DNA of 64,000 nt from VAZQ01 sp963753575. GTDB lineage: Bacteria; Pseudomonadota; Alphaproteobacteria; Rhizobiales; Xanthobacteraceae. The position numbers and the translations under genes are program-made. Each line of letters begins with the position of its first letter. Positions within the stretch are counted from its first letter, which is position 1. The stretch lies in the NCBI GenBank assembly GCA_963753575.1, contig CAVWCR010000003.1, forward strand, positions 4,588,001 to 4,652,000, given 5' to 3'. The notes under the pieces were generated by a model. It was given only the letters and a program-made list of their open reading frames with translations. It made no database searches and was not told where the DNA came from. This document shows, piece after piece, positions 44,039 to 53,172 of this stretch.

Positions 44039-44974
44039 ATGAAACATCTTCGCTGTATTCTCATTCTGCTCGCACTCATCTCGCCTGCGCATGCGCTCGA
44101 CGTGGTGTTCCCGGTGGGCTCCCGGGTCGGGCTGGCACCGCCACCCGGGATGAAGCCGAGCCACAGTTTCCTCGGCTTCGAGGACGTGACCAACAAAGTT
44201 GCCGTCATCGTCGCCGCGCTGCCGCGGGACGCTTATGGCGAGTTGCAGCGCTCGACCGCCGCCGACGAGCTCAAGAAGCGCGGCCTCATCGTTGAGACGC
44301 GCGAGGACCAGACGCTTCCGGCCGGCCCGGCGTTCCTGGTGGTCGCCCGCCAAGAGGTCGACAATCTCAAGCTCCACAAATGGATCTTCGCGGTCGCGGC
44401 CTCAGACCTTACTGCGCTGGTGACCATCCAGGTTCCGGACGAGGCTGCCAACGCCTATCCGGAGACTGCGGTCCGCGGCGCACTGTCCACCCTCAAAGTC
44501 CGCGATACTATTCCGGACGAGGAGCAGCTCAGCCTCCTGCCGTTCCACGTCGGCGAGCTCGCTCAGTTCCGGATCGGCGGCGTGATCCCGGGCCGCGCCA
44601 TCATGCTCACGGATGCGCCGAAGGACGAGCCCGCTCACGACATCGATACGCACATCGTGGTCGCAATCGCGCCCGGCGGCCCCGGCATCGGCGGCGATCG
44701 CGACATCTTCGCGCGTGACGTGTTCGCCACCATTCCCAATCTCAAGGACATCCACATCAACTCGGCCGAACCGCTGCGGATCGGCGGACAGCAGGGCCAC
44801 CAGGTGATGGCCACCGCCAAGGACGTGCGCAGCGGCACCGACATCAACATCGTGCAGTGGCTGCGCTTCGGCGGCGGCGCCTACCTGCACCTGATCGGGG
44901 TCGCGCCCAGTAAGTCCTGGATTCCCGCCTACACGCGCTTCCGCCAGGTGCGCGACGGCATCGAGCTCAAGTGA
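44039..44974 (+). CDS. secreted hypothetical protein with two similar halves
   Basis: 311 residues with a signal peptide (MKHLRCILILLALISPAHA). The first half (about 20-155) reads VFPVGSRVGLAPPPGMKPSHSFLGFED ... PDEAANAYPETAVRGALSTLKVRD; the second (about 165-310) FRIGGVIPGRAIMLTDAPKDE ... SWIPAYTRFRQVRDGIELK. Both end in a helix typical of a small alpha/beta (Mog1/PsbP-like) domain, so an old duplication is likely. I do not recognise the family, and function is unknown. Confidence 0.65.
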   Translation: MKHLRCILILLALISPAHALDVVFPVGSRVGLAPPPGMKPSHSFLGFEDVTNKVAVIVAALPRDAYGELQRSTAADELKKRGLIVETREDQTLPAGPAFLVVARQEVDNLKLHKWIFAVAASDLTALVTIQVPDEAANAYPETAVRGALSTLKVRDTIPDEEQLSLLPFHVGELAQFRIGGVIPGRAIMLTDAPKDEPAHDIDTHIVVAIAPGGPGIGGDRDIFARDVFATIPNLKDIHINSAEPLRIGGQQGHQVMATAKDVRSGTDINIVQWLRFGGGAYLHLIGVAPSKSWIPAYTRFRQVRDGIELK

Positions 44975-45067
44975 CCGCCGCCCGGATTCTCCCTCCGGCG
45001 CATGCGTGAAGGGATCGGCCATTCGACCCCTCCGCAGGCGCTATGAATTCAACGCTGAAAATTCCGC

Positions 45068-46690
45068 ATGGCGCAATCCGATCCCCGTACGCAAGTCCTC
45101 ATCGTTGGCGGCGGGCCGGCTGGTCTCGCGCTTGCGGTCGAGCTCGGCTGGCGGGGCGTGCGCTGCCTCCTGATCGAGCAGGGCGACGAAGTCATCGCTC
45201 AGCCGAAAATGAACGAAGTCAACGCCCGCACCATGGAGTTCTGCCGGCGCTGGGGGATCGCCGACAAAGTGCTCAATTGTCCTTTTCCCGACACCTTCCC
45301 GCTCGATGTCGCGTTCGTCACCAGCCTGTTCGGCCACGAGCTCGGTCGGATCGAACGGCCGGCGCGCAACGCCCAGACGCCGGAGCCGCACAGCCCTTAT
45401 CGGCTGCAGGCCTGCTCGCAGTTCTGGTTCGATCCGATCTTGCAGGCCGCCGCCCGCTCCTTTTCATCCGTCACGCTGCGCTACCACTGCCGGATGCTCT
45501 CCTTCGAGCAGGGCGCGACCGGCGTCGCCGTGGAAGTCGTCGATACCCGCAGCGGTACGCGTGAGCGCCTTGAAGCCGATTACCTTGTCGGGTGCGACGG
45601 CGCCTCGAGCGAGACGCGCCGCGCGCTCGGCATTGCGATGGCCGGGCAAGGCACGGTCGGGTATCCGATTCACATCTTCTTCCGCGCGCCTGCGCTCCTT
45701 GCACAAAGCGGCCGCCAACCCGCAACCTTCTTTCTGCTGGTCGACCGCGATGGCATGTGGGGCAACCTGCGCATCATCGATCCCGCGAAGGGTGTTTGGC
45801 GGCTGATGGTCGATCGCACCGACGGCTCACTGCGGCCCGATACGGTCGATCGCGAAGCCTTGCTGCGACGCGCACTCGGCCGCCTTGTCGATGTGGAGTG
45901 GATGGGGGTCAATATCTGGCACCGGCAAAGCCTGGTGGCCGAGCGGCTCGGAAACGGCCGCGTCTTCATTGCGGGGGACGCCGTTCACCTGCTGTCGCCG
46001 ACCGGGGCGCTGGGCATGAACTCCGGCATTGGCGACGTGGTTGATCTCGGCTGGAAGCTCGCCGCCGTGCTCAAGGGCTGGGGCGGCGCCCGCCTGCTTG
46101 AAAGCTACGATCTCGAGCGCCGCCCGATCGGGCTGCGCAACGTGCGCATGGCCACGACGTTCTATCGCAACAACGAAGGCTTCGGCCCGATCGGTATCGA
46201 TCTCGCGGCCGACGATGAGAAAGCTGCGCAAGATCGGCGCTCGCTCGGCAAGCGTCTCGAAAGCCATATCGGCCGCGAGTTCCGCACCATGGGTGCGCAG
46301 CTTGGCTATCGCTACGACCCTTCCCCGATCTGCATTCCAGACGGCACGCCGGCCCCGCCGGACGAGCCGGCGACCTATGTGCCGTCGGCGCGCCCGGGCG
46401 CGCGCGCGCCCCATGTCTGGCTCGGCGAGGGACGCTCGATGCTCGATCTTTTCGGCCGCGGCTTTGTGTTGCTGCGCTTTGCCGGGGCGCCGGACGCGTC
46501 GGCATTGTTGCAGGCCGCGCAGGCGTGCGCCATGCCGTGTGAAGAAGTTAGCGTTGATTCACCGGACGCAGCGTCGCTGTACGCGCACAAGCTTGTGCTG
46601 GTGCGGCCGGATGGACACGTGGCTTGGCGCGGCGACGCCGTGCCGGACGACGCGCCGGGCCTGATCGATCACGTCAGAGGGGCTCGATGA
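45068..46690 (+). CDS. FAD-dependent aromatic hydroxylase (PheA/TfdB family)
   Basis: 540 residues. The FAD-binding GxGxxG is VLIVGGGPAGLALAVELGWRGVRCLLIEQGD, the DG motif is LVGCDGASSETRR, and the second FAD motif GDAVHLLSPTGALGMNSGIGDVVDLGWKLAAVL contains the GD box. A thioredoxin-like C-terminal domain (about 430-540) is typical of the phenol hydroxylase group. It probably hydroxylates an aromatic acid or phenol; the substrate is unknown. The start follows an ATG at 45068 without a strong ribosome site. Confidence 0.92.
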   Translation: MAQSDPRTQVLIVGGGPAGLALAVELGWRGVRCLLIEQGDEVIAQPKMNEVNARTMEFCRRWGIADKVLNCPFPDTFPLDVAFVTSLFGHELGRIERPARNAQTPEPHSPYRLQACSQFWFDPILQAAARSFSSVTLRYHCRMLSFEQGATGVAVEVVDTRSGTRERLEADYLVGCDGASSETRRALGIAMAGQGTVGYPIHIFFRAPALLAQSGRQPATFFLLVDRDGMWGNLRIIDPAKGVWRLMVDRTDGSLRPDTVDREALLRRALGRLVDVEWMGVNIWHRQSLVAERLGNGRVFIAGDAVHLLSPTGALGMNSGIGDVVDLGWKLAAVLKGWGGARLLESYDLERRPIGLRNVRMATTFYRNNEGFGPIGIDLAADDEKAAQDRRSLGKRLESHIGREFRTMGAQLGYRYDPSPICIPDGTPAPPDEPATYVPSARPGARAPHVWLGEGRSMLDLFGRGFVLLRFAGAPDASALLQAAQACAMPCEEVSVDSPDAASLYAHKLVLVRPDGHVAWRGDAVPDDAPGLIDHVRGAR

Positions 46691-46706
46691 CGTCTGGGCT
46701 AGAAGC

Positions 46707-47129
46707 TCACTTGGCGGGATGGAAGACGTCCACCGCAATCAGGACGACGTTCTCCTTGCCATCGTTGCGGTGCCAATGCGTTGTATCTTTGGTGGCCTTG
46801 GTGGTATCGCCGGGATGAAACGTCTTTGAGGTGCCATCCCCGAACGTGACCGTGTCAGTTCCCTGAATGAAATAAACGACGGACGGACGATCCTTGTGGC
46901 TATGGATGCCAATATGTCCACCCGGCTCAATCGTAAGAACACGCAGCCGCAATTGACGGCCCGCCATCCCCTCAATCTCCGGACCCAAATCAACGGTCGT
47001 GGTCTTGCTGGCCGTGAATCCTTTGTTCTCCTTCGGGGCCGCTTGCTCCGCGTGACTCGCGTCGGAGCCCGCAACTAACCAAAACGGCAGGGCCAAGAGA
47101 CCCGCGTATAGGGCTACACGTGCAACCAT
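46707..47129 (-). CDS. secreted cupin-domain protein
   Basis: 140 residues with a signal peptide (ALYAGLLALPFWLVAGSDASHA). The cupin barrel has PGGHIGIHSHKDRPSVVYFIQGTDTVTFGD (motif 1, two His and Glu/Val) and HPGDTTKATKDTTHWHRNDGKENVVL (motif 2). Single-domain cupins of this kind bind a metal and may have oxygenase or binding roles; none can be chosen here. The ATG at 47129 follows GGGAGGATTTC. It is convergent with the hydroxylase. Confidence 0.85.
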   Translation of the reverse strand: MVARVALYAGLLALPFWLVAGSDASHAEQAAPKENKGFTASKTTTVDLGPEIEGMAGRQLRLRVLTIEPGGHIGIHSHKDRPSVVYFIQGTDTVTFGDGTSKTFHPGDTTKATKDTTHWHRNDGKENVVLIAVDVFHPAK

Positions 47130-47360
47130 GAAATCCTCCCAGTTGATATTGTACGTAAGCAGCTTGAGGCTTGCACACGTGACCAAGCGAGACAATCCGC
47201 TTGATCGTGGTCCTGCGCCAATATGAAACTTACGCGCCATGCGTGCTTACTCCGACCTGATGGCACGTCTTGATGGCCGACGTCTCGACTTCGCGGCTGG
47301 ACCTCCCAACGGGAATGAGGTCCTGTTCACGCATCGCACAACACGTGAGCGCCGCCCGCG

Positions 47361-48683
47361 ATGACGACTGACCAGCCATCCGCCGAGTTGGCGACCGCAA
47401 CCCCCATCGTCCTGGCGCGCCCGGTCCGGCAAAGAATTTTTCTTTACCTGGGCGTCCTGGTTTTTCTGCTGGCCTTCGGCGCCCCGTTCGGAGGCCTGAT
47501 CGATATCCCGATCACGTTCTTCCTCAAGAACAAGTTGCACCTGACAGCGAACGAGCTCGCCGGCTTCCGGCTCGTGGCCGCCGTGCCGCTCTACCTGTCA
47601 TTCGTGTTCGGCTTCATCCGCGACACCTGGAATCCCTTGGGGATGCGAGACCGGGGCTTCATGCTGCTCTTTGGCACCATCAGCGCGGTCCTCTACGGAC
47701 TGTTTGCATTCATCCCGATCACCTACGGGACGCTCCTCGTTGCGGTCGTGCTGCTGACGGCGTCTTTCCTGTTCGTGTCGAGCGCCCAGCACGGCCTGAC
47801 TTCCGCGATTGGCCAGCAGCACGCCATGTCCGGCCAGATCAGCGCGGTCTGGAACATCTTCGCGTCGATCCCCACCATCGGGGCGCTCCTCATCGGCGGC
47901 ACGCTCAGCGACCTGCTTGAAGGCAAGAGCGCTGAGGAGGCCGCCCGTTTGCTGTTTCTGGTCGGCGCCGCCGTGATGGCGACGATTGCGCTTTATGCCG
48001 CATGGAAGCCCAAGAGCGTGTTCGACAACGTGCACGTCGAACACGGGCCTGCCGTCAATCCGCTGATCGATCTCAACCGGCTGGTGCGCCACTGGCCAAT
48101 CTATCCGGCGCTGCTGATCTGGCTGCTCTGGAATTTCGCGCCGGGCTCGGCCACGCCGCTCCAGTACTACCTGCAGAATGCGCTGCACGCCGCCGATGCC
48201 CAATGGGGCCAATGGAACGCCATCTTCGCCGCCTCCTTCATTCCGACGTTCATGGTGTTCGGCGTGCTCTGCCAAAAGTTTCCGTTGAAGACGCTGCTGG
48301 TGTGGGGGACCGTGGTTGCGGTCCCGCAGATGATCCCGTTGCTCTTCATCAATTCGGTGACAGGCACATTGATCGCGGCAGTGCCGATGGGCCTGATGGG
48401 CGGCGTGGCGACCGGCGCCTACCTCGACCTGCTCATCCGGTCGTGCCCCAAGGGCCTGCAGGGAACGACCCTGATGATGTCCGGCAGCCTCTATTTCATC
48501 GCCTCGCGCTTCGGCGACATTCTGGGAACCACGCTCTACGACCACTACGGCGGCTTTACCGTGTGCGTGATCGCGATCACGGTCGTCTATGCCCTGATCC
48601 TGCCGACCATCCTGCTGATCCCTCGGCACCTCATTGCGACTGCGGACGGCGAGACGGCCGTGACCGGGAAGGCAGGGGAATAG
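47361..48683 (+). CDS. MFS transporter
   Basis: 440 residues with about twelve hydrophobic segments. Helices include FLYLGVLVFLLAFGAPFGGLIDIPI, LVAAVPLYLSFVFGFIRDTW (with a motif-A-like loop after helix 2), LLFGTISAVLYGLFAFIPITYG and WPIYPALLIWLLWNFAPGSATPLQYYL. It belongs to a distant BT1/PucC-like branch by its 'GFIRDTWNPLG' loop. The substrate is not predictable. No neighbour suggests one. Confidence 0.85.
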   Translation: MTTDQPSAELATATPIVLARPVRQRIFLYLGVLVFLLAFGAPFGGLIDIPITFFLKNKLHLTANELAGFRLVAAVPLYLSFVFGFIRDTWNPLGMRDRGFMLLFGTISAVLYGLFAFIPITYGTLLVAVVLLTASFLFVSSAQHGLTSAIGQQHAMSGQISAVWNIFASIPTIGALLIGGTLSDLLEGKSAEEAARLLFLVGAAVMATIALYAAWKPKSVFDNVHVEHGPAVNPLIDLNRLVRHWPIYPALLIWLLWNFAPGSATPLQYYLQNALHAADAQWGQWNAIFAASFIPTFMVFGVLCQKFPLKTLLVWGTVVAVPQMIPLLFINSVTGTLIAAVPMGLMGGVATGAYLDLLIRSCPKGLQGTTLMMSGSLYFIASRFGDILGTTLYDHYGGFTVCVIAITVVYALILPTILLIPRHLIATADGETAVTGKAGE

Positions 48684-49131
48684 CTTGGGCGACGCCGATC
48701 GGCCGCGTGCGCACCGGCAAGGACATCAGCATCGGGCGACCCGGTTTTCGTCCGGGCAGCGCGGCTGGGCAAGATTATTGAGGATGTCATCCTATGGCTG
48801 CGCGAATACGCCACTCGCGCATGCCGTCTCGAACCTGACGCCCGCAACTGTTTGCTGCAGAGTTCCACGACCTTGGTGGGACGCGACACACAGGTTCCCA
48901 CGCGCAGATAACGACCATGGCACTCGCGGGTGCGCCCCGTTTATCGTGAGCTAACTTTGTTCCAGACCTGGAACGGACGCGCCCTCGCATTGCCACAAGA
49001 GTTGATCACGACCCGCCCCCCATACGATTCTCCCTGACATCGAGACAGAGTCCGCTCCGCTCGTTGCGGAGACCGCTACGGTTATGGGCTCGTAAGGCTC
49101 GGGGCCGCGAGCCGGCGGCGTGGTGACCACG
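48684..49131. other. intergenic stretch after the MFS gene
   Basis: 448 bp without a supported gene on either strand. A possible weak hairpin with GTCCGCTCC lies near 49048. Nothing else was recognised. Confidence 0.4.
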
Positions 49132-49833
49132 TTAATGAACCCCCCCGAAGTGCGGGCAATTGCTGTCGGGGACGTAGAATACGCCCCACATGTTCAGGGC
49201 CGGATTGATCTGCTTCATGATCTCCGCACTGTACATCACGCCGAGCGACGCCAGCATGATCCGCGGATCGCGACGCCCGAGACGCTTGGCCGCCATTTTC
49301 GCGATCCTCTTGGTGATCTTCATCGCGTCCTTGATGTCGGTCTTCACGCACGCCGTCGGATGGGCGAAATAGTGCCCCCCGACATTGGCTGGCGTGTTGG
49401 CACAAGTTTTCTCCCAACTCTGCCCCGCCGGGATGTTCCACAGCACCGAAGAGTAGCTGCGCATGCCCCAGCCCTGCCTGTCCAAGATCACACAGCCGTT
49501 GTCCTTGAACGAGCCCCACTGCAGTTTCGGACGATTGCAGGAGGCGTCGCTCATTTCGAACTCGCCCCACATAGCAGTACCTGTGTTCACGCACCGGGTG
49601 GGACGAACCCTCTGGCCATTGATGAGCGCGGTCGATCGGGCGCAGGCTTTCTCCCACGATTGTCCGACCGGAATGCCGCGGAGCACCGAAGAGTATTTCG
49701 CCACGCCGTCGCGAATGCACTGTTTCCGGAAGGAGCCCCAGTTCTCTGCCTGCGCTGCTGCCATTCCTGTGACGCTGAAGATCGCGAGTGACACCAGCTT
49801 GGCCGTCCAAGTCTTCAAAAACTGCGAAGTCAC
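49132..49833 (-). CDS. secreted Cys-containing protein with duplicated WGSF/GQSWEK units
   Basis: 233 residues from a GTG at 49833, eight bases after AGGAGG (a TTG two codons earlier is too close). The signal peptide is VSLAIFSVTGMAAAQA. Two copies of a motif unit follow: WGSFRKQC ... YSSVLRGIPVGQSWEKACA ... RPTRCV ... MWGEFEMSDASC, and WGSFKDNGC ... YSSVLWNIPAGQSWEKTCA ... HPTACV ... MWGVFYVPDSNC. The second has a 45-residue basic insert. The conserved cysteines probably pair. I know no family for it and no function can be given. Confidence 0.75.
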   Translation of the reverse strand: MTSQFLKTWTAKLVSLAIFSVTGMAAAQAENWGSFRKQCIRDGVAKYSSVLRGIPVGQSWEKACARSTALINGQRVRPTRCVNTGTAMWGEFEMSDASCNRPKLQWGSFKDNGCVILDRQGWGMRSYSSVLWNIPAGQSWEKTCANTPANVGGHYFAHPTACVKTDIKDAMKITKRIAKMAAKRLGRRDPRIMLASLGVMYSAEIMKQINPALNMWGVFYVPDSNCPHFGGVH

Positions 49834-50098
49834 AAACAATCCTCCTCATCTTGCCGGAGGCGATCAATCCCGGCTCCACCCGCGATCATGGGGCTCCTCC
49901 CAAGTTTGATGCACTCCATTGGGCACGCAAATTTGAGACCTGCGGCGCTGCTGAGCAAGTTAAAATGGAACCATATCTTGGTGCTGCGCCAATATGACAC
50001 TCGCGCACGCGCTTCTCGGGCCCGATGCACGCGCATGGTCGCAACCAGCGATCAGTCAGCCAGTCAGGCACGACCACGGATGCGCGTGAGGCGGCCAG
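49834..50098. other. short intergenic stretch
   Basis: 265 bp, no gene. CTGCGCCAATATGA near 49984 also occurs near 47214 upstream of the cupin gene; the meaning of this short match is unclear. Confidence 0.35.
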
Positions 50099-51244
50099 TC
50101 AGCTCCAGAACTCGCACGACGCGATGCGGGCGCCTTCCGCCATGGCGGCAAACTTGGCCCATACAACCTCGGGATCGACCGCGGCCTGCCCGACCCAGGT
50201 GCCGTAGCCGCAGTCGGAGCCCGCGATGACGTTTTCGCGGCCGACCAGCCGTGCATAGCGCCCGATGCGCTGCGCGATCAATTCGGGATGCTCGATGAAA
50301 TTCGATTTCGATTCGATCACGCCCGGAATGAGCACCTTGCCGGGAGAAAGCTTCACGCGCTCGAACAGCGTCCACTCGTGGGCGTGGCGCGGATTGGCGG
50401 CCTCGAACGAGAGCGCGTGCGGACGCGCCTTGAGCACAAGATCGATGATGTCTGAAAGCGGCACGTCGCGATGGTGCGGGCCCTCGTAGTTGCCCCAGCA
50501 CAGATGCATGCGCACGTTTTCGGGCGCAATGCCTGAGAGCGCATGATCGAGCGCCGCGATGTGCATGCCGGCGCGCTTGCGGAACTCCGCTAGATCAAGG
50601 TCGGCGTACTGGATGTGTCGGCCCATCGCGAGATCGGGGCAGTCGATCTGCAGCGCAAGCCCAGCGTTGGCGATCGCCTCATACTCGTGACGCATCGCGT
50701 CCGCGATCGCGAACAAATAGGTCTCGTGATCCTTATAATACTCGTTGCGGAAGAACAGCGACACGACGCCGGGCGAAGCCGCGCTCATGAAACCATCGGC
50801 GCGGCCGGCGGCCGCAAGCGCAGCCTTGAGATCGGCGACGTCGACACTCGCCGCCACCGGATCGCGCACCGCGATCGGAGCGTTGCAGGCGGGCGTCTTG
50901 CGGCGCGAGCGGCCCGGATCGCCGAATACGCGCTGAGCGAGGCTCGGGAACTCGGCGAGATCCTGATACACGAAGGTGTTGCCGGTGCCGCCGAAGCCCG
51001 AGAGCCGATCCTTCACGTAGGTCGCGTAGCTCGGCTTCGACATCTCGCCGTCATTGACGAGATCGATCCCAGCCGCGACCTGCTTCGCCACCACCTCGGT
51101 AACGGCCGCGCGCACGCGCGCCGCAAGCGCGGCCGGCTCGACCGGCACGCCTTCCTCCTTGGCGAACATCATGCGGATGAGATCGGCGGGCCGCGGCAGG
51201 CTGCCGGTGTGGGTGGTGAGAAAGCGCTCGGTGCTGCGTCTCAT
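50099..51244 (-). CDS. cobalamin-independent methionine synthase-like protein (MetE C-terminal/YxjG type)
   Basis: 381 residues, a MetE C-terminal barrel. THTGSLPRPADLI is the family start, GIDLVNDGEMSKPSYATYV the second strand, and the zinc ligands are visible as His and Cys in RMHLCWGNYEGPHH and Cys in AGSDCGYGTW. Proteins of this length lack the N-terminal folate domain of MetE and use other methyl donors, often corrinoid-linked or unknown. It stands alone, just downstream of nothing and upstream of grpE's stop by 35 bp on the same strand. Confidence 0.9.
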   Translation of the reverse strand: MRRSTERFLTTHTGSLPRPADLIRMMFAKEEGVPVEPAALAARVRAAVTEVVAKQVAAGIDLVNDGEMSKPSYATYVKDRLSGFGGTGNTFVYQDLAEFPSLAQRVFGDPGRSRRKTPACNAPIAVRDPVAASVDVADLKAALAAAGRADGFMSAASPGVVSLFFRNEYYKDHETYLFAIADAMRHEYEAIANAGLALQIDCPDLAMGRHIQYADLDLAEFRKRAGMHIAALDHALSGIAPENVRMHLCWGNYEGPHHRDVPLSDIIDLVLKARPHALSFEAANPRHAHEWTLFERVKLSPGKVLIPGVIESKSNFIEHPELIAQRIGRYARLVGRENVIAGSDCGYGTWVGQAAVDPEVVWAKFAAMAEGARIASCEFWS

Positions 51245-51279
51245 CTACCCAGCATAGCAAAAGGAGCAGCGAGAAACCG

Positions 51280-52059
51280 TCAGCTGGCGTCCTGCGGCTC
51301 CGGCGGGGGATCGCCGCCCGCATTGTCGTTGGCCGGCGCCTCGACTGGCTCGATTGGCTCGGCCGGTGCGGCTGCCTTGGTGGCCTCCTCGGCAGTAGCC
51401 TCTTTGGTGTCAGCCTTGTTGGCAGCCTTCTCGGTATCTGTGTTGGTGTCTTTGTTGGTGTTTTGGGCGGGCTGCGCTTTGGGCCCGCCCTTGGCCACGC
51501 CCACCAGCGCCGGGCGTAGCACCCGCTCGCCGATCAGGTAGCCGGCCTGCACCACCTGCGCGACGGTGCCATTCGGCAGTGACGGATCGGGCACCTCGTA
51601 CATGGCCTGGTGCAGATTGGGGTCGAACTTCTCGCCCTTGGGCTCGAACTTCTTCACGCCGTGCTTGTCCAGGACTTTGAGCAGTTCGCGCTCGGTCAGT
51701 TCGACGCCCTCGAGCAACGCCTTGACGCCAGGCTCCGCCTTTTCGCGCAGCTCCGGTTCGATCGCAGCGAGCGCCCGGTTCATATTGTCGGCCACTGCCA
51801 GCACGTCGCGCGCAAAGGCGGTGATGGCATAGTCGCGCGCATCCGCGACCTGCCGCTCGGTGCGGCGGCGCAGATTTTCCATTTCGGCGAGCGAGCGCAG
51901 AAGCTTGTCCTTGTTCTCGGCCAACTCGCGCGCCAGCGTCTCCACCAGCGCGGCGATCCGTTCAGCTTCTCCGACGTCGCCCGCCAATTCCGATGGCACC
52001 TCGGCCTCCCCGGGCGCCGCCGCCGCGTCGCCCGGTCGGCGAGAAGTCGAATCCGTCAT
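51280..52059 (-). CDS. grpE: nucleotide exchange factor GrpE
   Basis: 259 residues; it exchanges ADP for ATP on DnaK. The coiled coil (about 30-85: LLRSLAEMENLRRRTERQVADARDYA) and the beta-wing (GVKKFEPKGEKFDPNLHQAMYEVPDPSLPNGTVAQVVQAGYLIGERVLRPALVGVAKG) are complete. The last 60 residues are a low-complexity tail rich in N, T, K, A and E. The ATG at 52059 begins MTDSTSRRPG; the long in-frame extension upstream is unlike the family. In relatives hrcA lies directly upstream; here two Bug genes separate them. Confidence 0.97.
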   Translation of the reverse strand: MTDSTSRRPGDAAAAPGEAEVPSELAGDVGEAERIAALVETLARELAENKDKLLRSLAEMENLRRRTERQVADARDYAITAFARDVLAVADNMNRALAAIEPELREKAEPGVKALLEGVELTERELLKVLDKHGVKKFEPKGEKFDPNLHQAMYEVPDPSLPNGTVAQVVQAGYLIGERVLRPALVGVAKGGPKAQPAQNTNKDTNTDTEKAANKADTKEATAEEATKAAAPAEPIEPVEAPANDNAGGDPPPEPQDAS

Positions 52060-52185
52060 CAGTTTGTTCCCAGCAGCAATGGCACTCTGCCCCGGCATAT
52101 CAGGGCTGGGCGCCCAAAAATCAAGCTCGTATCCGGTTTGGCGCAGAAAAGCGGTTGCCGCTTGCCTGCAAAAGCCCAACAAGGC

Positions 52186-53160
52186 TCACTGCGGCTTGAT
52201 GTTGGCCCCTGCAATGACCTTGCGCCAGCGCTCGGTCTCGCGCTTGATGAAGACCGCGGTAGCGTCCGGCCTGGACCCGCCGGGGGCGGCACCAAGCCCG
52301 CGCAGACGCTGCTCGACGTCCGGCATGTGCAAGGTCTCCGCGGTGGCCTGCCACAGCTTTTCCACGATCGGCACCGGTGTTTTCGGCGGCGCTAGCAGCG
52401 CAAACCAGCTGGTGGCCACGAACCCCGGGTAGCTCTCGGCCATTGTCGGAAGGTCGGGGAACCGGGCAAGCCGCCGCTCGTTGGCGACCGCGATCGCCCT
52501 AAGCCTGCCGGCGCGAATGTGCTGCAGCGAATTGGCGAGGTTGTCGAACATCAGGTCGACGTGGCCCGCGATCAGATCGGCGACCGCGGGCGCCGAACCC
52601 TTGTAGGGCACGAAGGTCATCCGCGTCGCGGACAGGATCTTCAGCCACTCGATAGCAAGCTGCGTCTGCGAGCCGCCGCCCGGCGCCGCGTAGTTGAGCT
52701 TGTTAGGGTTGGCCTTGGCGTAGGCGACGAGTTCCGCGACGTTTGACACGGGCACCTTCGGATTGACCACCAGCACATAAGGCAGCGAAGCCATGACCGT
52801 GATAGGCGCGAAGGCAGCCGGGTCGTAGCTCAGGTTCGTATAGAGGCTCGGGTTGACCACGAGCGGGCCGGACGCCGAGGAGAGCAGCGTATAGCCGTCC
52901 GGCTCCGCGCGAGCGACCGCCTCGGTGCCGATGTGCTGACCGCCGCCGGGCCGGTTCTCGATCACGACCGGCTGGCCCCAGCGGGCGGCGAGCTTCTCAC
53001 CGATGATGCGCGGCAGGATGTCGGCGGTCCCGCCAGGCGAGAGCGGCACGATGATCTTGACCGCCCGGTTCGGATAGTCAGCCTGCGCATGTAACACTGC
53101 CGGCGCTGTCGCCAGGCAGGTAATCGCCAGGATTACCCAAATCGAGCCGATCGGATTCAT
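52186..53160 (-). CDS. Bug/TctC family substrate-binding protein (1 of tandem pair)
   Basis: 324 residues with a signal peptide (ILAITCLATAPAVLHAQA). YPNRAVKIIVPLSPGGTADILPRIIGEKLAARWGQPVVIENRPGGG, AEPDGYTLLSSASGPLVVNPSLY and AYAKANPNKLNYAAPGGGSQTQLA are the Bug core; the end is VFIKRETERWRKVIAGANIKPQ. It is 12 bp downstream of a second Bug gene of similar sequence, so the pair arose by duplication. No membrane partner is near. Confidence 0.93.
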   Translation of the reverse strand: MNPIGSIWVILAITCLATAPAVLHAQADYPNRAVKIIVPLSPGGTADILPRIIGEKLAARWGQPVVIENRPGGGQHIGTEAVARAEPDGYTLLSSASGPLVVNPSLYTNLSYDPAAFAPITVMASLPYVLVVNPKVPVSNVAELVAYAKANPNKLNYAAPGGGSQTQLAIEWLKILSATRMTFVPYKGSAPAVADLIAGHVDLMFDNLANSLQHIRAGRLRAIAVANERRLARFPDLPTMAESYPGFVATSWFALLAPPKTPVPIVEKLWQATAETLHMPDVEQRLRGLGAAPGGSRPDATAVFIKRETERWRKVIAGANIKPQ

Positions 53161-53172
53161 GGCGCGCTCCCC

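Noticed and set aside
48685..48954. An 89-codon plus frame after the MFS gene
   Set aside because: No ribosome site and no motif; treated as intergenic.
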